DNA of 41,203 bases. Source: Clostridia bacterium (GTDB lineage: Bacteria > Bacillota > Clostridia > TANB77 > CAG-465). The stretch is taken from the NCBI GenBank assembly GCA_017478805.1, contig JAFVCY010000085.1:1-41203 (forward strand), given 5' to 3'. Position numbers and translations under genes: made by a program. Below the pieces are notes generated by a model. The model was not told the DNA's origin. It made no database searches and was given only the letters and a program-made list of their open reading frames with translations. Shown here piece by piece: positions 33,221 to 41,163 of this stretch. Each line of letters begins with the position of its first letter. The first letter of the stretch is position 1.

Positions 33221-34000
33221 TTGATTGGCGCAATAATTGGTGATTTAGCAGGTTCAATTTATGAATTTGAGCAAACCCGGAAGGTAAAAAATGTAGAAGT
33301 AAAAGAACTAATTTCAGATATATCGTTTTATAGTGATGACACAATACTTACTGTTGCTGTAATAGATGCAATATTACAAGGTGGAGATTATAACAGATAT
33401 TTAAGAGAATATGCAAATAGGTATTTAGGGTATTTACCTAACTTTTCTCCATATTTTAAAGGTATATTTTCTAAAGGGTTTACGTCATGGCTCAAAACTT
33501 CTAGTCAAGGAAAGTCTTGTGGAAATGGTGCAATGATGAGGATATCTCCAGTAGGGTTTATGTTTGAAACAGAGGAAGATGTAATAGATAATGCAATTCT
33601 TGCTACCATTTGCTCTCACAATAATACATCTGCAATAAGCTCTTCTATTAAGGTAGCACTCATAATCTTTTATGCAAGAAAAGGATTAACTAAAGAACAA
33701 ATACTTAAAAAATTAAATATTACACTTAAATTTAAACCTTTTGAAAGATTCAATATTACATGCATAGAAACGTTTGATAATTGTGTATATGCAACCTTTA
33801 CATCAAATAGTTTCGAAGAAGCAGTAAAGAAAGTAATATCCTATGGAGGTGATACCGACACTAATGCTTGCATTGTAGGTGCAATGTCTGAGGCGTTATA
33901 CTCGGTAAATAGAAGCACAGTAGTTTTAGCAAGGCAAAAGCTTCCTAAAGAGTTTCTAGATGTGCTAGGTAGAGTATATGAAAAAGAAAACATAGTATAG
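33221..34000 (+). CDS. ADP-ribosylglycohydrolase family protein
   Basis: A 259-residue DraG/ARH-type enzyme, which removes ADP-ribose from proteins or nucleic acids. The start Met-Ile-Gly-Ala-Ile-Ile-Gly-Asp-Leu-Ala-Gly-Ser is typical; Ser-Asp-Asp-Thr near residue 37 and Gly-Gly-Asp-Thr-Asp-Thr near 210 supply the two-magnesium site, and Gly-Asn-Gly-Ala-Met-Met-Arg is the usual middle motif. TTG is the start, with AAAGGGTGAT upstream. Codon 20 is CGG (ACC CGG AAG), read in frame; a +1 shift would give GGA AGG TAA. No ADP-ribosyltransferase is adjacent. Its substrate is unknown. Confidence 0.9.
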   Translation: MIGAIIGDLAGSIYEFEQTRKVKNVEVKELISDISFYSDDTILTVAVIDAILQGGDYNRYLREYANRYLGYLPNFSPYFKGIFSKGFTSWLKTSSQGKSCGNGAMMRISPVGFMFETEEDVIDNAILATICSHNNTSAISSSIKVALIIFYARKGLTKEQILKKLNITLKFKPFERFNITCIETFDNCVYATFTSNSFEEAVKKVISYGGDTDTNACIVGAMSEALYSVNRSTVVLARQKLPKEFLDVLGRVYEKENIV

Positions 34001-34105
34001 TTAAGACTATATAATATATTCCTTCAAAAGAGAATATAGATCTGAGAAAAAGGATAGTTATAGGAAACAAAAAACTAATTAGATTTTTTTAGGAGGTTAC
34101 TAAAA

Positions 34106-34297
34106 ATGAGTTTGACTGCAGTGGCAAAAGAAACAATTGCTAAAGAACTTGGAATACCTACTTGTGAGATATGGAATCTTGATTCAGGGATTGCTGTCTT
34201 AAGGTTACATTCAAATTTAGAATGTGTAAAAGAAAACAAAGATGTTTTAAAAGTAAATAGCATAAAGCAGTATTTAATTGTCAAAAATGCTACATAA
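34106..34297 (+). CDS. Small hypothetical protein, 63 aa
   Basis: Not recognised. ATG has TTAGGAGGT upstream. A helix (MSLTAVAKETIAKELG) is followed by Pro-Thr-Cys-Glu-Ile-Trp and strands rich in Val and Leu; one more Cys is present near residue 38. Short, soluble, and with its own strong terminator. Could be a small regulator or a stand-alone domain. Confidence 0.65.
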   Translation: MSLTAVAKETIAKELGIPTCEIWNLDSGIAVLRLHSNLECVKENKDVLKVNSIKQYLIVKNAT

Positions 34298-34302
34298 AAT
34301 CT

Positions 34303-34333
34303 AAAATGCAACTTTAATTTAAGTTGCATTTTT
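34303..34333 (+). terminator. Terminator before the ABC transporter
   Basis: AAAATGCAACTT pairs with AAGTTGCATTTTT around TAATTT; A-run and T-run suit either strand. Confidence 0.85.
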
Positions 34334-34355
34334 AAATGCAATAAAATAATAAAAA

Positions 34356-34387
34356 GTAACTTTATTGTAACTTTGAAAATATATAAT
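34356..34387 (+). promoter_or_regulatory. Putative response-regulator box and -10 of the ABC transporter
   Basis: The 8-bp sequence GTAACTTT occurs twice with starts 11 bp apart (34356-34363, 34367-34374), one helical turn. TATAAT follows at 34382, but no good -35 is present 17 bp upstream. This fits an activator-dependent promoter bound by the OmpR-type regulator encoded downstream. Confidence 0.5.
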
Positions 34388-34412
34388 AATTTTGTATAGG
34401 GAGGAATATTAT

Positions 34413-35075
34413 ATGGAAATTTTAAAAGCGGAGCATTTAACTAAAATTTATGGAGAAAGTGAAAACAAGGTAGTTGCATTAAATGATGTATCTTTTTCAG
34501 TAGAAAAGGGAGAATTTGTAGCAATAGTTGGAGCATCAGGTTCAGGAAAATCAACGCTTCTTCATCTTCTTGGAGGAGTCGACAGACCAACAGACGGAAC
34601 TGTATATGTAGATGGTCAAAACATCTATGAATTAAACGATAATAATTTATCTATATTTAGGAGAAGGCAGGTAGGACTTATATACCAGTTCTATAACCTA
34701 CTTCCCGTATTAAATGTAGAAGAAAACATAACACTTCCACTGGATTTAGATGGGAAAAAGGTGGATAAAAAGGATTTAGACGAGCTTTTAGAAGCATTAG
34801 GACTTGTTAAAAGAAGGAAACATCTCCCAAATGAACTATCAGGAGGTCAGCAGCAAAGAGTATCAATAGCAAGAGCGCTTATAACAAGACCAGCAATCTT
34901 ACTTGCAGATGAACCAACAGGGAATCTTGATTCAGTAGCAAGTGATGAGATAGTAGGTTTGCTAAAAAAGGCAAATAAAGAGTACAAGCAGACAATAATT
35001 ATGATAACACATAATATGGAAATAGCTATGCAAGCAGATAGAATTATACGAATTGAAGATGGAAGAATTGTTTAG
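34413..35075 (+). CDS. ABC transporter ATPase, MacB/BceA-type
   Basis: A 220-residue ATPase that pairs with the FtsX-like permease after it. Walker A Gly-Ala-Ser-Gly-Ser-Gly-Lys-Ser-Thr at 40-48, the LSGGQQQRV signature near 138-146, and Leu-Ala-Asp-Glu-Pro-Thr-Gly-Asn-Leu-Asp, typical of the MacB/LolD/BceA group that moves or senses peptides and lipids at the membrane rather than importing nutrients. ATG 34413 has GGGAGG upstream; the longer frame starts 7 codons before. The permease follows after 11 bp. Confidence 0.93.
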   Translation: MEILKAEHLTKIYGESENKVVALNDVSFSVEKGEFVAIVGASGSGKSTLLHLLGGVDRPTDGTVYVDGQNIYELNDNNLSIFRRRQVGLIYQFYNLLPVLNVEENITLPLDLDGKKVDKKDLDELLEALGLVKRRKHLPNELSGGQQQRVSIARALITRPAILLADEPTGNLDSVASDEIVGLLKKANKEYKQTIIMITHNMEIAMQADRIIRIEDGRIV

Positions 35076-35086
35076 GGGGCTATAGT

Positions 35087-37584
35087 ATGGATATATTGAA
35101 AAAGATAACAAAACATGACCTTAAACTAAATAAAAAAAGGACTATTGGTACTTTAATTCGGAATACTGCTTAGTGCAGCATTAATAACTGTAGTAGGTAT
35201 GATGATTTTTTCACTTCGAGAAACACTTATTCAAAGAGAAATATTAAATGGTGGATATTATCATTTACAGATTTCTAATATATCAGATGAAGAACTAAAA
35301 AATGTAGAGTTAAATAAAGATTTTAATACATTAGCTATTGTAAAGGATTTAGGAATATCTCTTGAAAGTAGTAAAGCTTCAACATATAGCTATGCTCATC
35401 TATATTCAATGACAGAAGATACTTTTGATATTCTCAAAAAGAGTATTTTAAAAGGTACATTCCCTAAAAACAGTAATGAGATACTATTAAATGAACTATA
35501 CGCAAGTTTAAATGATATAGAAATCGGAGATAATGTAAAATTTACAGTAGGAGATATGGTAGATGGTGATGGAAATATAATATATGATTACATGTATGGA
35601 AATTCATATATAGTAAACGGAAAAGACTACGAATTTACAGTAGTTGGAACTACAAAAAATATGGGGTTATTTATAACTACAGGAATAGATTCTAGTAAAA
35701 ATGATGTTTATTTAACTTTAAAAGATGTAAGAAATTACAAAGAGGATATTGCTCAAATTTTAGGGCAAAGTAGATATGGAGAAGAAACAAGTAAATACTA
35801 TGATAATTATTATATAAATAAGTATTTACTTAAGTACGAAATTTTTGATATGTCAGAAGAAATGCTTGGAACATTTACTAAAATTGCTACAGTTATAATA
35901 TTTATAATTCTTATAACATCAGTTGTTTCAATAAGAAACTCATTTGCAATATCTACATCTGAAAAAACAAAGATGTATGGCATGCTTGCATCAGTTGGAG
36001 CTACTAAAAAACAAATAAAGAAAATGGTAATATATGAAGGCTTTTTGATAGGAACTATAGGGATAATTTTAGGAATACTACTTGGAGTTGGAGTTTCGTA
36101 TTTACTCATTTATATAGTAAATTTAATAGCTAAAAATGGTAATTTACTAGCTGATGACTTTAGAGTGTATTATAAATTCTCTGTAGTGCCAATAATTATT
36201 GCAAGTTTAGTTAGTAATGTTATAATATATTTGTCAGTCATAACGTGCGCAAGAAGGGCTTCGAAAACAAGTCCAATTCAAAATATTAGAAATGCAGAAA
36301 ATTTAAAGTCAAAGAAAATAAAGCTAAAGGTGCCAAAATATATACAAAAAATATTTAAAATAGGCGGAGTTATATCATACAAAAATTTAAAGAGAAGCAA
36401 GAAAAAATATAGAGTAACTGTAATTTCACTTACTGTTTCAATATTTGTATTTATAACAATATCTTCGCTAGTAGAATATGGAAACAAAGCTATAAAAGAT
36501 AGAATAATAAACATGAAATATAATATATCGGTTAATGATACAAGCTCAAAATCTAAAAGTAATTTTTTAAATGCCAAGACATTTAACAATATAATAAACG
36601 AAGATGTGTCTTATGTTACATATTACATAAAAAATAAGTCATATTATTTATTAGATACAAGCAAAGTATTAAAGAAGCAAAATATTATAACAGTTTCAAG
36701 TGATGATTTAAATGGCATAAAGGAGTTTAAATTTTTAAATTCAACCCATGTAATCTATGATAGCAGTTATTTCAAGGAATATGTAGAAAAATTAGGACTA
36801 AATTATAGTGAAGTAAAAGATAAAGCGATAGTTTTAAATACCTACAAAGAAAATGACTCAAATGGAAAAGTTACTTATGGAAAGATTACTGATTATAAAG
36901 TAGGGGATAGTCTTGAGTTTACAGATTTAAAAACAAATGAAAAAATGACCTACAAAATTGCAGCAATAACTGATGAAAAGCCAGTTGGAGAAGAATATTC
37001 TAATTCATTTATTGTAGTACTAAATAAAGAGTATGTAAATGAAGAACTTTATCCAAGTGTGGTATATTTTAACTCAAAAAATCCAAATGATTTGGAAATA
37101 AGACTAAAAAAGAATTATGATGGCCTTCTGGTAAAAAACATGTCTTCTGAAGTAGATTCAATGAAATCTTTGCTTTTAATTGCATCTATTTTTGTTTATG
37201 GCTTTATAATCGTAGTTTCACTTATTGGAATTACATCTGTGTTTAATACAATAACTTCAAATATGGAGCTTCGAAAAAGAGAATTTGCTATGATAAAATC
37301 TATTGGAATGACAAAAGAACAATTTAACAAAATGATATATCTAGAGGCATTCTTCTATTCATTTAAGAGCCTTGTAAGAGGGATAATTTTGGGTATAATA
37401 GGTAGCATAATTGTTTATAAAATATTTGCTAAAAACTGGGAATTTCGGTTTCCTTTTCCCATTTACTTCAGTAGTTATATCTATAGCATTTGTGATGTTA
37501 ATTGTCTTTTTAATAATGAAATACTCTATGTCAAAAATAAACAGGCAAAATATAATTGAAACAATTAGGAACGAAAATATTTAA
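35087..37584 (+). CDS. FtsX-type ABC permease, two +1 frameshifts at CGG
   Basis: Permease partner of the ATPase just upstream, in the Vex/BceB-like group near two-component genes. ATG 35087 (AGGGGG upstream) reads 24 codons; then ATT CGG AAT ACT GCT TAG follows. Skipping C35159 gives Leu-Ile-Gly-Ile-Leu-Leu-Ser, the first membrane helix with the Gly expected in FtsX proteins. The long middle frame holds a large extracellular domain, FtsX helices (about 255-365, with the usual Ala-Ser-Val-Gly-Ala-Thr-Lys) and a second FtsX domain. At 37446 (TTT CGG TTT) skipping C restores Phe-Gly-Phe-Leu-Phe-Pro and the last helix to TAA 37584. The 831-residue product has a complete topology; each unshifted product lacks an essential helix. 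Confidence 0.9.
35159..35162 (+). other. First CGGA +1 recoding site in the ABC permease
   Basis: ATT CGG AAT; reading C-GGA gives Ile-Gly-Ile within helix 1. The unshifted frame stops three codons later. Confidence 0.8.
37446..37449 (+). other. CGGT +1 recoding site in the ABC permease
   Basis: TTT CGG TTT; reading C-GGT gives Phe-Gly-Phe before the last helix. The only site followed by T rather than A; the unshifted frame runs on 37 codons. Confidence 0.75.
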
Positions 37585-37608
37585 CTATAAGCTTTGCTGT
37601 GATATAAT
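37580..37608 (+). promoter_or_regulatory. Internal promoter of the two-component genes
   Basis: TTTAAC, 17 bp, TATAAT with a TG extended -10, overlapping the true permease stop. It would give regulator and kinase a basal expression independent of the ABC promoter. Confidence 0.6.
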
Positions 37609-37628
37609 TATGGTAGGTGGTTTTATTT

Positions 37629-38282
37629 ATGAACATACTTTTAGTTGAAGATAGCATGGCTATTTCAGATGGGTTAAAACTTTCTTTTAGTGAAACTAAA
37701 TATAATTTAGAGTGCGCACATAGCATTAATGAGGCAAAAAAGTTTTTAAGTATAGTAACTTTTGACTTGATTATACTAGATGTGTCACTTCCAGATGGAA
37801 ATGGATTTAAGTTTTTTGAAAGTTATATAAAGCCTAAAAATATACCTACTATTTTCCTTACTGCACTCGGTGATGAGGATGATATTGTAAAAGGTTTAGA
37901 ACTAGGGGCAGATGACTATATAACAAAGCCATTTTCTTCTAAAGAGCTTGTAGCAAGAGTAAAAAGAATATTATTAAAAAACTCAAAGCGTGATAAAGTT
38001 ATAATAAAAAATATTTTAGTTGATTTAGAAGAAGAAGTTGTAAAAAAAGATGGAAAAGCTGTAGAACTTACAGCTCTTGAGTATAACGTACTTGCACTTT
38101 TAATTATAAATAAAAATAGGTTAGTTAAAAGAGAAACAATTCTTGATAAAATATGGCAGCTTACAGGAAATTTTGTAGATGACCATACAGTGACTGTGTA
38201 TATAAAAAGAATAAAGGATAAACTTGGAGATGATATAATAACTACTGTGAAAGGATTTGGGTATAAAATTGAGGAAAAGTAA
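37629..38282 (+). CDS. OmpR-family response regulator (VncR/BceR-like)
   Basis: A 217-residue DNA-binding response regulator. Receiver domain with Glu7-Asp8, phospho-acceptor Asp51 (Leu-Asp-Val-Ser-Leu-Pro-Asp-Gly), Thr near 78 and Lys100 in Thr-Lys-Pro-Phe; the winged-helix output domain (about 125-217) contains Leu-Thr-Ala-Leu-Glu-Tyr and ends Val-Lys-Gly-Phe-Gly-Tyr-Lys. ATG 37629 has TAGGTGG upstream. The kinase gene overlaps its end. The neighbouring ABC genes are the probable targets, through the direct repeat at 34356-34374. Confidence 0.93.
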   Translation: MNILLVEDSMAISDGLKLSFSETKYNLECAHSINEAKKFLSIVTFDLIILDVSLPDGNGFKFFESYIKPKNIPTIFLTALGDEDDIVKGLELGADDYITKPFSSKELVARVKRILLKNSKRDKVIIKNILVDLEEEVVKKDGKAVELTALEYNVLALLIINKNRLVKRETILDKIWQLTGNFVDDHTVTVYIKRIKDKLGDDIITTVKGFGYKIEEK

Positions 38283-39480
38283 AGCTAAAAAATTTAAGTT
38301 TGTAATTATTAATCTAGCGGTATTAATCTTAATGTTTTTGGTGCTATATATGCTAAATAATATGGGCCGTGAAGAAGAAATAAAGATGTATAATTTTAAA
38401 ATTCTTGCACTTACAAAAGAGTTAAAAGAAAACTACCCGGATGCAAAAAGTAGTGAAATAATTGAAATTTTAACTAGAGAAGATGTGGATTATGATATTT
38501 TGGAAAAGTATGGGTATAATACTTTAAAGGAGCCTGTTGTATATGGAATAAATGAAATCCATCAAAAATACTTGGTGTATGAAATACTTGTAGCTTTATT
38601 ATTTATTTTTCTTCTTGTTAGCATATATTTTAAAAAGTATATAAAAAATGAAAGGCAAATTGCTAGAATAACTGATTTAGTAAATGAAATTAATCATAAA
38701 AATTACGATATAAAATTGGATGAGGAAGTAGATGGAGAGCTTTCAATTTTACAAGATGAAATATATAAAACTATGATTTTGCTAAAGGAGAGTGCTGAAA
38801 ATTCGTATAATGATAAAATGAAGGTTAAAGAGGCAGTAGAAGATATATCACATCAATTAAAAACGCCTCTTACCGCTATTTTAATAAATATAGACAATTT
38901 ATCAAGTGATTTGGAAGATAAAAGTAGGAAGGCAATATATAGAGAGTTAAAAAGCAAAGCATACAGTATGAAGTTTTTGATTGAGTCTTTGCTAAAGCTT
39001 TCAAAGTTTGATGTAAATGTCATTGATTTTAATGAGAAAATGTGCATGGTTTCTGAACTTGTAGATGTGTCAGTAAATTCAGTTCTTACACTTGCAGATT
39101 TAAAGAATATAAAAATAATTGTAAGTGGTAGTGGAGACGAAAAAATGCTATGTGATATTAACTGGCAAAAAGAAGCTATTACAAATATACTAAAAAATGC
39201 ATTGGAACACTCTAAAGAAAATTCAAGTGTATATGTAAATTATACTTCAAATAAAATGTTTTCTCTAGTCACTATAACTAATGAAGGAACAATATCTAGA
39301 AAGGATTTAACTCATATTTTTGATAGGTTCTATAAAGGCAAAGACTCTTCAGAAAACAGCACTGGAATAGGACTTGCACTTGCAAATGCAATTGTTAAAA
39401 AAGGAAGAGGAAAAATTGCTATAAAATGCGAAAGTGGAAAGGTTATATTTGAGGTTAAGTATTTTAAATCAAATTATTAA
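38257..39480 (+). CDS. Sensor histidine kinase (VncS-like)
   Basis: A 407-residue membrane kinase. Two helices (about residues 15-33 and 113-131) frame an outer loop of about 80 residues, too large for the intramembrane-sensing BceS type and closer to VncS. The phosphorylated His199 lies in Asp-Ile-Ser-His-Gln-Leu-Lys-Thr-Pro; the ATPase domain has Asn-Ile-Leu-Lys-Asn-Ala-Leu-Glu-His, then Ile-Phe-Asp-Arg-Phe-Tyr-Lys-Gly and Gly-Ile-Gly-Leu-Ala-Leu-Ala. The Asp-Gly-Gly G1 motif appears as Thr-Asn-Glu-Gly, usual in this subgroup. It overlaps the regulator gene by 26 bp; a TTG at 38269 is an equally good start. Signal unknown; antimicrobial peptides are the family's usual cue. Confidence 0.92.
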   Translation: MGIKLRKSKAKKFKFVIINLAVLILMFLVLYMLNNMGREEEIKMYNFKILALTKELKENYPDAKSSEIIEILTREDVDYDILEKYGYNTLKEPVVYGINEIHQKYLVYEILVALLFIFLLVSIYFKKYIKNERQIARITDLVNEINHKNYDIKLDEEVDGELSILQDEIYKTMILLKESAENSYNDKMKVKEAVEDISHQLKTPLTAILINIDNLSSDLEDKSRKAIYRELKSKAYSMKFLIESLLKLSKFDVNVIDFNEKMCMVSELVDVSVNSVLTLADLKNIKIIVSGSGDEKMLCDINWQKEAITNILKNALEHSKENSSVYVNYTSNKMFSLVTITNEGTISRKDLTHIFDRFYKGKDSSENSTGIGLALANAIVKKGRGKIAIKCESGKVIFEVKYFKSNY

Positions 39481-39499
39481 TAGAATAATGTAAAAATAT

Positions 39500-39522
39500 C
39501 CCCCGCACATTAATGCAGGGGA
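39500..39522 (-). terminator. Terminator of the reverse small membrane-protein gene
   Basis: CCCC/GGGG-closed stem with inner GCA/TGC pairs; the reverse strand continues ATATTTTT. Confidence 0.65.
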
Positions 39523-39528
39523 TAAAAA

Positions 39529-39852
39529 TCAGTTTTGCTCGACAGGTTTGGTAGAAGTATCAGTATCAGTATCGTATTCACCTAAAATTACTTCTCTATA
39601 GAATTTAATATCAATAGAATACCTTCTATCTGCCCATTCATACCTTTCATTTAGCGATGAATATTTATCGAATAAAGCGTCACGTCTAATTTGTAAAGTG
39701 TTGTAATCTTATTGAAAAGTGCTATAATCTTTTTGCAAAGTCTCATAATTTGCTTTTGTTTCGATAAGCAAAATTGCAAGGCAAATCGAACATGTCACCG
39801 CAACCAAAGCTATCACTGCGAGTACTACAAGAGCTGTTTTCTTAATTTTCAT
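39529..39852 (-). pseudogene. Small membrane-anchored protein interrupted by one in-frame TAA
   Basis: ATG 39852 (AAGGAGGAC upstream) opens a frame with a basic N-terminus, a hydrophobic helix containing two Cys (residues about 8-31) and a heptad-like Lys-Asp-Tyr-Ser-Thr-Phe-Gln. TAA at 39709-39711 (codon 48) ends it, but the same frame resumes at once with Asp-Tyr-Asn-Thr-Leu-Gln, a clear repeat of the sequence before the stop, and runs 59 more codons to TGA 39529. One base change (CAA or AAA to TAA) explains it. The gene has a promoter and terminator intact, so it was broken recently or TAA is read through at some level. Function unknown. Confidence 0.65.
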
Positions 39853-39948
39853 TTTTTTGTCCTCCTTAAGAACCTTTTAATTTTTACACAATTATGATAT
39901 ATTTACAACCACAATTGTGTTTGCGTACCAAATGTTTAATATGATTAT

Positions 39949-39977
39949 ATTATAACATAAGTTGACATAAAAGTCGA
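39949..39977 (-). promoter_or_regulatory. Promoter of the interrupted reverse gene
   Basis: TCGACT, 17 bp, TATAAT on the reverse strand, with a spacer beginning TTTATGT and ending TTATGT. The palindrome ACAATTGT sits downstream (about 39911-39918). Confidence 0.6.
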
Positions 39978-40056
39978 GCTTTAGCTTTTTTGTAATTAAA
40001 GTCAGAATTTTAATTATATTAACTTTAAATTCTCTTTATTTTGCTTTTTGTATAAT

Positions 40057-40085
40057 TTGATAATTGATATATTTTGTGGTATAGT
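40057..40085 (+). promoter_or_regulatory. Promoter of tlyA
   Basis: TTGATA, 17 bp, TATAGT. It overlaps the upstream part of the longest open frame, supporting the later start. Confidence 0.65.
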
Positions 40086-40122
40086 ATTAGTGGAAATAAT
40101 AAAAGAAGAGTTGGGTGATTAT

Positions 40123-40914
40123 TTGAAAAATAGAATTGATAAGCAGCTTGTAATTATGAATTTAGCTCCATCTAGAACTAAAGCTAAAGAGTTAATTGAA
40201 AATAATTTAGTAGTTGTAAATGGTACTACTATTAATAAATGTAATATAGTTATTGATGAAAATGATAATATAAATATTTTAGAAAACGATAAATTAAAAT
40301 ATGTATCTAGAGGTGGTCTTAAACTTGAAAAGGCAATAAATGAGTTTAATATAGATATGAATAATCTAGTAGTTATGGATATTGGTTCAAGTACAGGTGG
40401 ATTTACAGACTGCTGTTTAAAGCATGGAGCAAAAAGAATAATTGCAGTAGATGTTGGAACAGATGTAATGGTGGAGACTCTAAAAAGTGATGCTAGAGTA
40501 GAGCTATATGAAAATACAGATTTTAGAAAGCTAGATAGTAAATACTTTCAAAATATAGACTTTTTTGTATGTGATGTATCTTTTATATCACTAAAATTGA
40601 TAATAAAAAAGTTGTTAGAGGAAAATGTTATAATAGATGGTGTTTTTCTTATAAAACCACAATTTGAGTGTGGAAAAGATATAGCCAAAAAATATAAAGG
40701 TGTAATTTTAGATGAAAGTATTCACGAAAATATTTTATCTGATATGATAAGTTATTTTACATCTAATAGAGTATATGTAAAAGGTTTAACGGTTTCACCA
40801 GTTAAAGGCGGAGATGGAAATATTGAATATCTAGTATATCTATCTACAAAAGTTAATGAAAATGTAATAATAAATATAGAAGAAATAGTAAAATATGCTT
40901 TTAGCAAGAAGTGA
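40123..40914 (+). CDS. tlyA: TlyA-family RNA methyltransferase (putative 2'-O-methyltransferase)
   Basis: A 263-residue protein of the TlyA/FtsJ-like class, which in some bacteria methylates riboses of 16S and 23S rRNA; many members are annotated hemolysin for historical reasons. The N-terminal S4 RNA-binding domain (about 5-65) contains Ser-Arg-Thr-Lys-Ala-Lys-Glu-Leu-Ile, followed by the characteristic Tyr-Val-Ser-Arg-Gly-Gly-Leu-Lys-Leu-Glu. The Rossmann methyltransferase domain shows Asp-Ile-Gly-Ser-Ser-Thr-Gly-Gly-Phe-Thr-Asp as SAM loop. TTG 40123 has GGGTGAT upstream and lies after the promoter. The DUF1653 gene follows with no gap. recN and argR, frequent neighbours, are not within the window. 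Confidence 0.9.
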   Translation: MKNRIDKQLVIMNLAPSRTKAKELIENNLVVVNGTTINKCNIVIDENDNINILENDKLKYVSRGGLKLEKAINEFNIDMNNLVVMDIGSSTGGFTDCCLKHGAKRIIAVDVGTDVMVETLKSDARVELYENTDFRKLDSKYFQNIDFFVCDVSFISLKLIIKKLLEENVIIDGVFLIKPQFECGKDIAKKYKGVILDESIHENILSDMISYFTSNRVYVKGLTVSPVKGGDGNIEYLVYLSTKVNENVIINIEEIVKYAFSKK

Positions 40915-40924
40915 GGTGGAAAGT

Positions 40925-41155
40925 GTGGAAAATTTAAAAATAAATGGTGTGTATAAACATTATAAAGGGGATTTATGTATAGTTTTAGATGTGGCATATC
41001 ATAGTGAAACATGTGAAAAAATGGTAGTATATAGAGCTCTATATGGAGATAATAAATTATGGGTAAGGCCATATAATATGTTTTTTGATGAAGTAAATAA
41101 AAATGGTCAAAGATTTAGATTTGAGCTTCAAGATATAAAAAGTGTAAAAGAGTAG
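40925..41155 (+). CDS. DUF1653 domain protein
   Basis: A 76-residue protein that consists of DUF1653: Val-Tyr-Lys-His-Tyr-Lys-Gly, His-Ser-Glu-Thr, Val-Val-Tyr-Arg-Ala-Leu-Tyr-Gly, Leu-Trp-Val-Arg-Pro and Phe-Phe-Asp-Glu-Val are all in family order. The function is unknown. GTG 40925 has GAGGTGG upstream; its start lies 11 bp after the tlyA stop, so the two are co-transcribed. Confidence 0.88.
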   Translation: MENLKINGVYKHYKGDLCIVLDVAYHSETCEKMVVYRALYGDNKLWVRPYNMFFDEVNKNGQRFRFELQDIKSVKE

Positions 41156-41163
41156 AAGTAATG

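Noticed and set aside
6929-37449. Reading the seven frame breaks as independent pseudogenes or plain sequencing errors
   Set aside because: All seven are the same event (an extra C before a Gly GGN codon, in codon phase) on both strands, in genes expected to be essential or important, and random errors would also hit other codons and phases. A systematic artefact is still possible and is listed as the refuting test.
6929-37449. A prfB-like stimulator (internal Shine-Dalgarno) upstream of the CGG sites
   Set aside because: Weak G-rich stretches occur upstream of the MBL and last permease sites, but none is at a constant distance and several sites have nothing similar.
6929-37449. Simple reassignment of CGG to another amino acid
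   Set aside because: A triplet reassignment would not repair the frame; at all seven sites one base must be passed over.
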